The notes under the pieces were generated by a model. That model saw only the letters and a program-made list of their open reading frames with translations. It did not search any database and had not been told where the DNA came from. The position numbers and the translations under genes are program-made. Positions 34,400 through 44,638 of a stretch of DNA of 64,000 nt are shown here, one piece after another (positions within the stretch are counted from its first letter, which is position 1; every line of letters starts with the position of its first letter). This DNA is from Calliphora vicina. Lineage: Eukaryota > Arthropoda > Insecta > Diptera > Calliphoridae. The stretch covers positions 20,179,857 through 20,243,856 of the forward strand of contig NC_088781.1 in the NCBI RefSeq assembly GCF_958450345.1. Direction: 5' to 3'.

Positions 34400-36078
34400 G
34401 GTACTTTTCCCCTAATGGTACTTTTTTAATATTTTAAATTATTGCACTTATCGACATTAAAGTTAGCTGATTTGTATCTGAGTGAAGTTTGTGTTAGGCA
34501 TAGGGTATAATATTTAGGTACCAAAATGTGTGAACAGAACTATAGGTACTTTTTTGAAATTTCTATAACAATGGACTTAGAAACATGAAATTAAACATAT
34601 ATGGTCCTAAGTGAGTGATAATTCTAGGGGGAGACTTTTTGGTACTTTTTCTTTATTGGAATGGTACTTTTTGTAATTTCTTCACCAATGAACCTAGAAA
34701 CATAAAATAAAGCTTATATATAAACCGAGTGAGTAGGAAACCACAAGTGTGGGTTTTTTGGTACTTTTTCTATATTCTAATGGTACTTTTTTTGAATTTT
34801 CTATAACTATGGACTTAGAAATATGAAATTAAGCATATATGGTCCTAAGTAAGTGAGAATTCTAGGGGGAGACTTTTTGGTACTTTTTCTTTATTCGATT
34901 GGTACTTTTTGTAATTTTTTCACCAATGAACCTAGAAACATGAAATAAAGCTTATATGGAACCGAGTGAGTGGGAAACCACAATTGTGGGGTTTATGGTA
35001 CTTTTTCTATATTCTAATGGTACTTTTTGAATTTTCTACAATAAAGGACCTAGAAACATGAAATTAAGCGTATATGGTCCTATGTGAGTGAAAATTCAAG
35101 CGGATACTTCATGGTACTTTTTTTTATTATAATGGTACTTTTTTTTAATTTTCTATAACAATGGACTTAGAAACATGAAATTAAGCATACACGGTCCTAA
35201 GTCAATGAGAATTCTAGGGAGAGATTTTTGGTACTTTTTTTTAATCGAATGGTACTTTTTGTAATTTCTTCACCAATGAACCTAGAAACATGAAATAAAG
35301 CTTACATGGGCCAGAGTGGGTGGGCATCTACAAGTGACTGCTTTTTGGTACTTTTTCTATATTATAATGGTACTTGCACCTAGAAATATGTAATTAAGCG
35401 TATATGGTCCTATGTGAATTAAAATTTAGCGGATACTTCATGGTACTTTTTCTTTATTATAATGGTACTTTTTTTAATTTTGTATAACAATGGACTTAGA
35501 AACATGAAATTAAGCATACACGGTCCTAAGTCAGTGAGAATTCTAGGGGGAGACTTTTTGGTACTTTTTCTCTATTCGAATGGTACTTTTTGTAATTTCT
35601 TCACCAATGAACCTAGAAACATGAAGTAAAGCTTATATGGACCGGAATGAGTGGGAATCCACAAGTGCCTGATTTTTGGTACTTTTTGTATATTGTAGCG
35701 GTACTTTTTGAATTTTCTGTAATAATGGCCATAAAAATATGAAATTAATCGTATATGTTCTAAAGTTAGTGAGAATTCTAGGGATAGACTTTTTGGTACT
35801 TTTTCTTTATTCGAATGGTACTTTTTGTAATTTCTTCACCAATTAACCTAAAACCATGAAATTAAGCTTATATGGGAGTGAGTGGGAAACCACAAGTGGG
35901 GGCTTTTTGGTACTTTTTATATATTCTAATGGTACTTTATGAATTTTCTGTAATAATGGACATAGAAATATGAAATTAGGCGTCTATGGTCCCAAGTGAG
36001 TGGAAATTCAAGGCGCTTGGTACTTTTTCTTTGTTCTCATACGTACTTTTGTGAATTTACTATAATAATGGACCTAGC
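34400..36078. repeat. minisatellite of about 120-bp units (about 235-bp dimers)
   Basis: Each half-unit has TGGTACTTTTT..TTATTC, AATGGTACTTTTTG, AATTTCT and ACCTAGAAACATGAAAT, then either AAAGCTTATATGG or TAAGC..ATATGGTCCTA, then GTGAGTGAGAATTCTAGG or GTGGGAAACCACAAGTG. The two half-unit types alternate, giving a higher-order dimer. The array continues in decayed form after the LINE, to about 38350. Confidence 0.9.
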
Positions 36079-38037
36079 GTTTCCAAAAAACCAAAGAATT
36101 TCAAAACCGCGGTTTCGTTTTTTTTTGGGTTTTGTAATAATTTTTAAATCTAATCAAGGTTCTAGTTCATGTGCAAATTTTGATCTAAATGTTTTTTCTA
36201 ATAATAATGGATTTTCTTTTCGAGCTGTAGACTTTGATGAGCTAATTGCTGCCTTGCAATCAATTAAATCCGACGCTATTGGCTGTGATGGTATATCAGT
36301 TAAATTTCTGAAATTAGTTTTTCCCTATATTGGGACTTATATTTTGCATCTAGTCAATAATATTATTACTACTTGTACATTTCCTTTAGGTTGGAAAATT
36401 GGTAGAGTAGTGCCTATAAGGAAGGTCGGTGAATCTAATGAAATTTCAAACTTACGCCCGATTTCTATTCTACCTGTTATATCAAAAATCGTGGAGGTTC
36501 TGCTGAAAAATCAGTTAACAGATTATATTGATGAAATTTCATTTTTTAGTGATGCGCAATATGGTTTTAGAAATGGTAGAAATACGACATCTCTTTTATT
36601 AGGAATGACTGATACTATAAGGCAATCTTTGAGCCATGGTAATTATAATGTTCTTTTATCAATGGACCTTACCAAAGCATTTGACAAAGTTGATTATAGC
36701 ATCTTAATTTCAAAACTACATAGAAATCTAGGTCTCTCATTGTCATCCTGTAAACTTTTATATTCATATCTTATGAATCGATATCAGTATGTCTCGATTG
36801 GTGATAAAGTATCGCGTATTTTACCCGTTACAAGTGGTGTACCTCAGGGTTCGGTCCTTGGACCCATATTATTTAATATTTACATTAATGACATTTTTGG
36901 AGATTTTGACAATATTCCGTCTTGTATTCCATTTGCATATGCAGATGATTTGTTTTTTCTTTTTTGTGGTGAAAGACAATTTTTTGATGTAACGCAACAG
37001 ATGATTAATTACATTACTTCTAATATAAGTAATTGGCTTCGAAATAACATGTTACTCGTAAACACTTTGAAAACAAAAGTTATGGTTTTTGGTTTACCTT
37101 TGGCGAAATTTTCCCTGACCATTGATGGTAGTTCAATTCAAATTGTTGATCATATCAAATGTCTTGGATTGTGGTTGGACAATAAGCTTAATTTTGACAG
37201 ACATATCAATTTTGTTATATCCAGGGTGAATTACGCATTACGAAGGATTTATAATACTAATTTGATTTTACCTATGTATATAAAAATAATAATAATTCAT
37301 TCATTAGTTATGCCCATATTTTTGTACGGCATTGAAATATACAGTGGTACCTTAGGATATAACATTAAAAAACTCACCAAATTGTTTAATAGAGTAATTC
37401 GTTACCTCTTCTCTTTACGACGTCGTACTCATGTATCGGTGTATGTTTGTAGGTTTTTAAAATGTTCATTTTTAAACTATATAAAATCTAGACTTTTATT
37501 CTGTTTTTATAACATGTTCAGAAATGGAAATATTTCACGGATGATTTCATTTTTTTCTTTTAGTCGATCTATTCGCAATCGCCAAATTTTAATACCAAGA
37601 CTGACATCAATTTTGGAACGCTCATTCCATGTGCGAGTAGCTAGGATATTTAATAGTTTGCCAAATTCTCTTAAAACATTTGAATATTCGTATAATACCT
37701 TTAAAAGCAAAATTCTTAATTATCTTGAAAATAATGATTTTTATTAACTATGTATAACTAATTGATACAGTATGCAATTGAGATTTGTTTTTGTTTGGTT
37801 TTTTATTTATCTCTATCTATACTATTTATTTTTCTGTCTAATATTTGTATACCCTAGTTTTTAAGATTAGATATAAGTTTTCTAAATTTTTATTATATCA
37901 TTATTATTAAAAAATTTTTTGCAATGTAGCTTTTTTTAAAAAAAAGTGGAAAATTTGTTAACTATATATGGCCCATTGGGCTCAGTTATAATTGTATAAT
38001 AATAATAAAAATAGAAAAAAAAAAAAAAAAAAAAAAA
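36079..38037 (+). mobile_element. 5'-truncated non-LTR retrotransposon inserted in the minisatellite
   Basis: Array sequence (..ATAATAATGGACCTAG) is interrupted at about 36078. After the A-run (38015-38037) it resumes with ATAGAAACAAAATTAG, matching the array's AGAAACATGAAATTAAG. The 3' part has a long UTR, AATAATAATAAAA and a poly(A) tail. Exact target duplications cannot be fixed because the array bases are degenerate. Confidence 0.85.
36080..37747 (+). CDS. reverse transcriptase of a Jockey-like LINE, intact to its stop
   Basis: About 555 uninterrupted codons, continuous with spurious codons from the array upstream, so the true N-terminus (endonuclease part) is lost. RT motifs appear in order: LRPISILPVISKIVE, YGFRNGRNTT, LSMDLTKAFDKVDY, TSGVPQGSVLGPILF, FAYADDLFFL (the catalytic YADD), LVNTLKTKVM and IKCLGLWLD. 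The C-terminus has no recognisable RNase H. That the frame is open throughout means the insertion is young or the array copy was recently active. Clade assignment (Jockey/CR1-type) is by motif style only. Confidence 0.9.
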   Translation, partial: FPKNQRISKPRFRFFLGFVIIFKSNQGSSSCANFDLNVFSNNNGFSFRAVDFDELIAALQSIKSDAIGCDGISVKFLKLVFPYIGTYILHLVNNIITTCTFPLGWKIGRVVPIRKVGESNEISNLRPISILPVISKIVEVLLKNQLTDYIDEISFFSDAQYGFRNGRNTTSLLLGMTDTIRQSLSHGNYNVLLSMDLTKAFDKVDYSILISKLHRNLGLSLSSCKLLYSYLMNRYQYVSIGDKVSRILPVTSGVPQGSVLGPILFNIYINDIFGDFDNIPSCIPFAYADDLFFLFCGERQFFDVTQQMINYITSNISNWLRNNMLLVNTLKTKVMVFGLPLAKFSLTIDGSSIQIVDHIKCLGLWLDNKLNFDRHINFVISRVNYALRRIYNTNLILPMYIKIIIIHSLVMPIFLYGIEIYSGTLGYNIKKLTKLFNRVIRYLFSLRRRTHVSVYVCRFLKCSFLNYIKSRLLFCFYNMFRNGNISRMISFFSFSRSIRNRQILIPRLTSILERSFHVRVARIFNSLPNSLKTFEYSYNTFKSKILNYLENNDFY

Positions 38038-38395
38038 TATTAATTGTTATAGAAACAAAATTAGTTGATAATATAGGAAAGGCTATACAAATTTAAAATT
38101 CAAAATTGACGGGTTATGGTTTAGTGAATGCGAATTCAGAAGTGATAATCAATGGTACTATTTGTTTATTGCAATGGTACTTTTTGAATATTTTATAATA
38201 ATTTTAGGCACACATGATTTTAAATGAATTTGAATTCACAAAAGGTGACTTTAGTGGTAACTTTCTTTTGCATTTTCTATAATAAGGGACCCAGAAATAT
38301 GAAATTAGACATTTACAATTAGATTCACAAAGGGAGACTTAATAGTACTATTTCATTCTTCTAATTGGGGTGGCGAAGCGCACCGGGTCTGCTAG
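38038..38395 (+). repeat. residual minisatellite and Helitron 3' end
   Basis: Decayed units (CAATGGTACTTTTTGAATAT, TATAATAAGGGACCCAGAAA) lead into the 3' hairpin and CTAGT at 38392-38396. Confidence 0.7.
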
Positions 38396-39019
38396 TTAGA
38401 AATATTTTTTTTACAATTTTTGTTATTTTTCTATTTTACACAATTATTTTTACTGAATGTAAATCTTTTAATTGTACTTTATTTTGTCTAACCTCTACAT
38501 ATGAAATACCTGACTTGAACATAGTAGTAGTGGCATAGTTTATCAAATATTACACTTTTTCTGTTGTTTTACTAAACAATATCTTACTTGCGATACTGTA
38601 TAGAGCAAGACTATTTTATAATTTTTATAAAATAAATTATTAATGAAATTTTTGACAAATAAAACGAATTTGGCGTTAAAAGGTTATACGGGAATACAAA
38701 ATTAATATTTTAGTAAAATTGTTTTTATGCAAAATTCCCAATTTTATTGATAAATTCACTGAAATTTATTGTTGGGGGATAATTTGTTTGAAATTGAAAT
38801 ATCATTGTCTCATGTAAATACAGTTTTATTACTTCTTTACATTTTGGTTTGGTCGAAAAATATAATTGATAAAACATATTATTATATAATTTTTGGACAG
38901 CTCTTGTTTTTAAAGTATCGCGGTTTTATTTTGTTTGGTTATTCTATATACATAGTTTTTTCTTATTGGTTGAATATTGCTTAAAATGGAAATAATGTAT
39001 AATTAAATATATATGTATT
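38396..39019. other. hAT interior, no recognised gene
   Basis: AT-rich. The small plus-strand frame at 38769-38984 is hydrophobic and isolated. It is presumed remnant of the outer hAT-like element. Confidence 0.35.
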
Positions 39020-40208
39020 AGGGTATTCGAATAAGAGATTTTAACTTGTTCGACTAATGCGATCACACATTTAAAATTAATTGAATTATTCGAATAATTT
39101 TTTTTTTTTTTTTAAAGTAAAGAATGAAGTTTTGATGTAGGTTTTTTAATATTTTATTGTTAAAGAAAAACAAAAATAACGTTAATGTTAACAATTCAAG
39201 TATTGATAATGTTAAAATAAAAAAACATTAGAAAACAAAGGACATCATTAAATTTTCATCAGAAATATTCTGATCAGATTCCCTCCCGTACAATCTACAA
39301 AACAATTGACTAGCAAACCCTTTAGTTTCCGTTTTGAAGCTATGCTTTGAGATATGGACATATCCTGAAATCATGTACAATAAAAACGTATTAAAAACTT
39401 TTTTATGTCGTTCATTAATTCGGGTTTTAAAATGAGTAACTAATTCTTTAGTAAATGAATTATTCACTTTTTCTAAATTATTTATAACAAATTGTATTAT
39501 ACCCTCAAGATCTATCAATTGCTTAATCAAGTGGTCTTAGGGAGTTACACAAATATATCCAAAGTTTGATATCATTGTCAACGCAATCATTATAAAAATG
39601 TCATCCTCAATATCACTTTCGACGACCGTTTCAAAATCACATTCGACATCAGTTGTGTTGAAATACTTTAATCTAAGTTAATATTTTGATTATTAATTGA
39701 GATTCTGCTAATATTTCGCCAGCATATGTTCATGTATATACGCTAAAATTTCAGTTCCGAAATCAATTATAAAAACATTAAGCCTTTTTTTTAGTAAATA
39801 ATAAATATTTTATTCCGTACCTTTTATTTTCATTGGGTCAAGTCCTAAATTAAAAATTGTTAAGGACTTATATTTAGAATTGCAACTTCTAGAACAAATA
39901 TTTATAGGAGCTATCGTACCACCCATCTGCAGTGATCGAAATACTCCCTTTAACTTTAGTTATTTGTCGAATTTCAGAAACAATACAATTTCAATTTTTG
40001 TAAGTTTATTACTTATTTAAATTTGGAATTATGAAAAAAAATTTTAAGCAATTTAATAAATTTAAATATATTTGTAAATTTATTCGTTTTATTCGATTAT
40101 TCTACATAAAATTATTCGAATTATTCGTTATTCGAAGATGGCAATTGTTATATTGTTCGAATAATTAATTATTCGATTAATCGAACGATCATTACTCGAA
40201 TAAATACC
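39020..40208 (-). mobile_element. hAT-type element with ATTCGAATAA-rich ends
   Basis: The left end GGGTATTCGAATAAGAG and the right end (complement) GGTATTTATTCGAGTAATG are roughly inverted, with many ATTCGAATAATTCG motifs near both. A transposase-like fragment lies inside at 39228-39530. No clean 8-bp duplication is visible, so the boundaries are approximate. Confidence 0.5.
39228..39530 (-). pseudogene. hAT transposase C-terminal fragment
   Basis: A 100-residue frame contains ELVTHFKTRINERHKKVFNT and FKTETKGFASQLFCRLYG, the style of BED-finger hAT transposases before the dimerisation region. Flanking DNA has no continuation in frame. The match is from memory and moderate. Confidence 0.4.
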
Positions 40209-40418
40209 GTAATATGTATGCACAAATATATTTTTTTCTATAAAGTTTTCTTGATATTATCACTTTGATAAAAATTTCACCAAAAACGCTGTATTTTATG
40301 TTTTGAAAAATTTTTTGAAAAAGTAACCAAAATGAAAAATAGATAACCATCTACACATAAGAATTTAAAAAATAACCAATTTTTTTGGTTGTAAAGAATA
40401 ACCAAAACGGCAACACTG

Positions 40419-40965
40419 GAAGAAATTATAAAAAAAACAAATAAGAAAAAAATTATTTTGTTATTTTCTTTTTGTCACGTATTCGCAATAACACAGGGTT
40501 GGTTAATTTAAACATAGAACCGGAAAAATACAACTCTGTTTAACAGAGCTAATAATAACCAAAAAAAAAAATTTTCACAAACGCACATTCATCCATAATT
40601 TTTCAACACTTTTATAATACGCGCAAATTTCACAAAATCTATGTATAATTTTATGTTTTCTGCTTTTTGCACATTCTTTTTATAATTTTTAATAGGTTTT
40701 TTCGATTTTTTGAACAAAACTTACCAGAATTTTAACAAAATTAACTTTTCACTTGCGAAGAAAATCTAATCGACGCAGACACACCAAAGAACCACAGTTG
40801 TAATAAAAAGTAGCAGATTGCTTTCTTGTCTGATTCATACAACACTCTACACACAAACCTGTATATTTCTTATAAGACTATTTCATACTAAAAACCACCC
40901 AACCCCCCACCAATTCAGGCGGAAAACAAACCAATGGTATATTAATTAATTAATTATACTTTTCG
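40419..40965. other. intergenic; possible minus-strand 5' non-coding exon
   Basis: On the minus strand, CGCAAGTGAAAAGTTAATTT is followed by AAAATTCTG and GTAAGTTTTG at about 40723, a textbook donor after UTR-like sequence. No matching downstream exon can be assigned, and the call is weak. Confidence 0.25.
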
Positions 40966-41491
40966 ACTTTTTTCAGGAAAAAGTCGATTGTTCGAACAAT
41001 CGACTTATAGAACCCTAGTGGTCGAAATCGACTTTATGGTCGGAAAAGGGTCGAATAATCGATTATGTTATCTAAAAAGTCGAATAGTCAATAAAAGTCG
41101 ACTTTTTAGATTGTTAAAAACAAATTTTTAATTGCAATTTTGTACACTTGCATTTTTTGTAGTGTATGCTAATATACTTAAATAATAAATAATGCTTTTT
41201 TCTACACAAAATTCTTACAACATTCTTCTAACTATTATCGCCTTGATAAATTTAATTTTTATTGCTAAACATTACAAAAGGAGCATTAATAAATGTAGAA
41301 ACCATGTATTTTTTTTACAAAAAATTGTAAAAAGTTGAAAAATGTCTAAAATTGTCGAAAATAGTAGAAAAAAGTCGATTATCTAAGAAGTCGTAAGTTC
41401 AAAAAGTCGACTTTTCATAAATAAATTTCGAAAAGTCGACTTTTTAAAAAACGGAAAAAGTCGAATTTTTGTTTCAGCTATAGAACCCTGG
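40966..41491. mobile_element. hAT-like MITE debris rich in AAGTCGACTT
   Basis: Many copies of AAAAGTCGA and its inverse form local palindromes (GTCGATTGTTCGAACAATCGAC near 40981). TATAGAACCCTAGTGG at 41007 and TATAGAACCCTGGTGG at 41479 are direct repeats flanking the segment 41024-41478. CTATAGAACCCTG resembles hAT termini. It may be one element inserted into a relative. Confidence 0.45.
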
Positions 41492-41667
41492 TGGATACGA
41501 TTATTTCATTATCCTAGGCTTGGCAACCCCTTAGCTGACAAAAAGCAACTGCAGCCAACTTCATTGTATACTTTTAATAAAAAAATTCTTGTTTTCTTGT
41601 AGCAAGTGTTTATAATATATAGAAAAAAATACAAATTTGAAGAATCTTCATAAAATATCACCTAAAA

Positions 41668-43002
41668 ATGTCTAGCGATTCTAACCGGGAGGAAAACCAA
41701 CAAAGCGACGACACCGCTAAAAATGATAAAAAGCCGCTGACATTTAAAGACTGGAAAATGTTAAAGGAAAGTCAGAATAAACCCAATGAAAAATCGCAAA
41801 ATTCTGTAACTAAAACTAAAAACAGTAAAAAAAGTAATGGTAATGCTAGGATAGATAATATAAATAATTATAAAAATAATGGCTTTAATGGACCTAGAGG
41901 CTTCAATTGCCAGGAAGTGCCGAACTTTTTCGCCGGTAACTATGACATGCCAGGAATGAATAATTTTAATAATAACAATGGTATGCAGAATTTTAACAAT
42001 AACTTTGGCATGCGATCAAATAATAATAATTTTGGCCCATCAAATAATGTTTTTAATAAACCAAACGACTTTGGTTTTAATAACTTTAATGTTGGCAATA
42101 ACTACAACAATAGATCGAACAATTTTGGTGGTAATAACTTCAACAACGGATTTAACAACTTCAATGGACCTAATAATTTCGGAAATGGTCGCAATAGGTT
42201 TAATGGTCCTAGTAATGGTAATAATCTGGACTTGCCTGGCAATTTTTTCGCTTCCGATGGCATTTACCGTCAAAAGGATTTGATGCAAAAACCTTTGCCT
42301 GATATCAACCCATTTAGAAATGATTGGAAAGCGGAACAATTGTTACAGGAATTTGACAAATCTCGTTACACCAAAGATTATAAAAATAAAAAGGGAAACA
42401 AAAATAAAGCTGAATCTAAAAAATCCACCTCAACATCTAACAACAACAATCAAAGGGGTCAGGGTAATAAATTACATAATAATGAGCCTAAAATATATAT
42501 TCCCAATCCCAAAGCCAAGATAGATGGCAAACCGTACATACCTATACCAAAATTACCCGAGGAAAACCTCAACATATCCAAGGATGAGAAAAAACAACAA
42601 TGGAAAGAATATCGGGATGCTATGAAGCCTTTTAAAAATCGAGAATTTTACAATGCCAAGCGTGTTGTACAACGCTTAGGGAAACTCGATCCCAGCGAAC
42701 TGGAAGAAAAACAAATTATCAGATTGGCAAATGCCCGAGAAATAATGGCGAACCATAAAGCTCGTTTAACCGAGAAATATCCAAAATATGTAAAAGCGGA
42801 TGATGATTCCAATGAGCTAGGTGAATTGTTTCTACTAAATAGAAGATATGGTAAGCCGGTGACCAAGCCTCTGCAAAATGATGGTAATTTTGGTGAAAGT
42901 GATGATGATTTTGAATCGGGTAGAAAAATTGTAGGCGGTTATATGGGATTTGTGCCGGGTGGCATGCTGCAGCATCAAGACCAACGATTATCCACGTATT
43001 AA
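41668..43002 (+). CDS. hypothetical Asn-rich protein with a conserved-looking C-terminal half
   Basis: A single uninterrupted frame of 444 aa, ATG in AAAATGTCTAGC. N-terminus: acidic and Lys-rich (KPLTFKDWKMLKESQNK). Residues about 65-195 are a prion-like Asn/Gly/Phe tract built of NNFNN, FGNG and NGPNN repeats. Two similar motifs flank it: FFAGNYDMPG before and LPGNFFASDG after. The second half is ordinary in composition: KIYIPNPKAK, KPYIPIPKLPEENLN, KKQQWKEYRDAMKPFKNREF and LANAREIMANHKARLTEKYP. It ends GGYMGFVPGGMLQHQ. It is convergent with mRpS2, 160 bp between stops. No family is recognised. A nucleic-acid-associated role would be a guess from composition. Confidence 0.8.
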   Translation: MSSDSNREENQQSDDTAKNDKKPLTFKDWKMLKESQNKPNEKSQNSVTKTKNSKKSNGNARIDNINNYKNNGFNGPRGFNCQEVPNFFAGNYDMPGMNNFNNNNGMQNFNNNFGMRSNNNNFGPSNNVFNKPNDFGFNNFNVGNNYNNRSNNFGGNNFNNGFNNFNGPNNFGNGRNRFNGPSNGNNLDLPGNFFASDGIYRQKDLMQKPLPDINPFRNDWKAEQLLQEFDKSRYTKDYKNKKGNKNKAESKKSTSTSNNNNQRGQGNKLHNNEPKIYIPNPKAKIDGKPYIPIPKLPEENLNISKDEKKQQWKEYRDAMKPFKNREFYNAKRVVQRLGKLDPSELEEKQIIRLANAREIMANHKARLTEKYPKYVKADDDSNELGELFLLNRRYGKPVTKPLQNDGNFGESDDDFESGRKIVGGYMGFVPGGMLQHQDQRLSTY

Positions 43003-43162
43003 ATTTAATAAAGATTAATGGTATTATGTAAACAAAAATAATGAAAAATAAGTACCAATAAAATGTTTAATAATTTAAGAACAAAATTGTATATTTTTAA
43101 TAATTTTCTTTAACATAATTTTATTTTTTTTAACATTTTGCCAAACAAACTAAACCAACAAC

Positions 43163-44001
43163 CTAATTCGTTTTACCAGTAATTTCTTGCCCCACTGATT
43201 CTCCCAGCAGCTCACGTCGTTTCTGTTTGCCTCTCAATATTGCCGCTTTGAAGAGGTCACAATAAAGTTCCACAGCCGCTGGTGAATCATCATTGCCAGG
43301 TACTGGGTAGGCTATTAAATTTGGATTACAGTTGGAATCGACTATACCCACCGTGGGTATGGCCATTTTGGCGGCATCTCTCACAGCCACATGTTGATTC
43401 AAAACATTGTTTTGTGTATTAAGGAAAATGCATAAATCAGGCAAACGCGTTACAGCACCAAATTGCACATTGGCGTTTGTGAATATACCGCCACGCCAAA
43501 ATCTTGTATGAGAAAACTCTCCCGCCTCCATAGCTTTTTTCTCTACCAAATGGGCATTCAAGGCATTACGATTGAAGAAGCATATAATGCCATCCCTAAA
43601 AGCAATGTGAGCAGTTATATTTAAAGCGTCACGCAAATGTGAGGCTGTTTTATCCAAATCGAAAATTAAATGACCCAAACGACTGCCATATATGTAGGGA
43701 CGCATGCGATCGTCTAAGGAGCCCTCTTTGTGTCCGTAATGTACTCTGGCGTTGAACAAATCGCGTATTGTGAATAAATTGTGCACTTGGAAGTAGTCGG
43801 GTTGCTTCAAAATACGTTGTTCAATCACCGCTATGTCTTCACTTTCAGGTTGTGTTTGTTCGCTGGCCACTGCTGTTGATTGTGATCGCAATTGGCGTAA
43901 CACCGGCCATCTGCAAACTATTTGTGGACATTAGATGTATCATCATGATTGCTTAATACTTTTATTAATAACTTACCATTTCTAAGCGATTGTGTTAACA
44001 T
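43163..44001 (-). CDS. mRpS2: mitochondrial small-subunit ribosomal protein uS2m
   Basis: Two exons: 44001-43977 (25 nt: MLTQSLRN plus one base) and 43917-43163, 780 nt, 259 aa. Of two candidate AGs, only the upstream one (AAATAG at 43918) keeps the frame, giving NVCRWPVLRQLRSQ. The Arg-rich N-terminus fits a mitochondrial targeting peptide. The uS2 core is clear: LFNARVHYGHKEGSLDDRM, YGSRLGHLIFDLDKTASHLR, FWRGGIFTN, LPDLCIFLNT and IPTVGIVDSNCNPNLIAYPV, with AVELYCDLFKAAILRGK near the end. It acts in the mitoribosomal small subunit. It is divergent from Mon1 (637 bp between starts). Confidence 0.95.
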
Positions 44002-44638
44002 TTTTTCCAAATTTTTTCCAAGTTTTTCCACACAATTTGCTCGCCAGTCGTAGGAATTATTCAATTGACATTTGCGAAGGCGAATTCATATATTCGCCTT
44101 TAAAGAGCAGTAATAGAAAGTGCTGCCATATCAATTTACATTGGGGGTGTGAAGTTGAAATGACATTCACAACTTAATAATAAAACGTGTGTAAATCAGA
44201 ACAAGGAATTAATTATTTTCTGTTGTTAATATAAGTAAATATATACTTTTTATACTTTATTAATGAAAAAATGCAAATTTTTAAACCTTTTTTTGGATTG
44301 TGACCAATAATTAAAAAAAAATTCCGAAGTAAAATTTAGAGATTGAGTCCTAATATTTAATCTGGCACCTTTCGATATAACATCTCTGTTATATTTGGAA
44401 CAGCTGTTAAATCACGATGTTGCCATATTAATTTCATAGTTTTTGACACAATTTCTAATAAATTACAAACAAAAAAGATTTTCTTTTCTTTATTATTTTC
44501 TGCTGATTTCGCTAAAATTTTCCAAAATTTTTCGAACCTAAACGAATAACATAGTGAAATAAATAAATTATGATTAGGCTACTTTAAAAGAAATATATAA
44601 GTTTATAAAATAACTGGACACAGCAAAAATTAAATATC
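44002..44638. promoter_or_regulatory. divergent mRpS2/Mon1 promoter region
   Basis: 637 bp separate the two start codons and must contain both 5' UTRs and core promoters. A perfect 9-bp-arm palindrome, AAGGCGAAT-6 nt-ATTCGCCTT, lies at 44076-44099 on the mRpS2 side. AACAGCTGTTAAATCACG at 44399 contains an E-box-like CAGCTG. No TATA box or DRE (TATCGATA) is evident. Confidence 0.5.

Larger units (their letters stand above)
33465..38395 (+). mobile_element. non-autonomous Helitron-like element
   Basis: The 5' end is TCTATATATATAAAAAGAGT after an A. The 3' end is GGTGGCGAAGCGCACC (a short hairpin) followed 12 nt later by CTAG and a T: the TC...CTRR structure inserted between A and T that defines Helitrons. 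The 5' part has the usual ATCATCGCACAGCC..AACGGCTGAAG block. There is no Rep/helicase frame. The interior is mostly a minisatellite, and a LINE has been inserted into that array. Confidence 0.85.
33220..40418. mobile_element. composite hAT-like element with nested insertions
   Basis: CAGTGTTGCC begins at 33220 and its exact inverse GGCAACACTG ends at 40418. Immediately outside lie GAAGGAAT (33212-33219) and GAAGAAAT (40419-40426), an 8-bp target duplication with one mismatch, the hallmark of hAT transposition. AAAAGTAACC strings recur next to both ends. Most of the 7.2 kb is made up of later insertions, including a Helitron (33465-38395) carrying a LINE, and an ATTCGAATAA-ended element (39020-40208). 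Confidence 0.75.

Noticed and set aside
35996..36079. ATG at 35996 as start of the LINE protein
   Set aside because: The first codons translate minisatellite sequence upstream of the LINE junction, so the start is fortuitous.
42040..42523. Frames on both strands within the Asn-rich gene
   Set aside because: Ile/Thr/Val-rich shadows of AAT/AAC repeats in the real frame.
43910..43917. Downstream AG (TTTGCAG at 43911) as mRpS2 acceptor
   Set aside because: It shifts the frame away from the uS2 sequence; the AG at 43918 keeps it.
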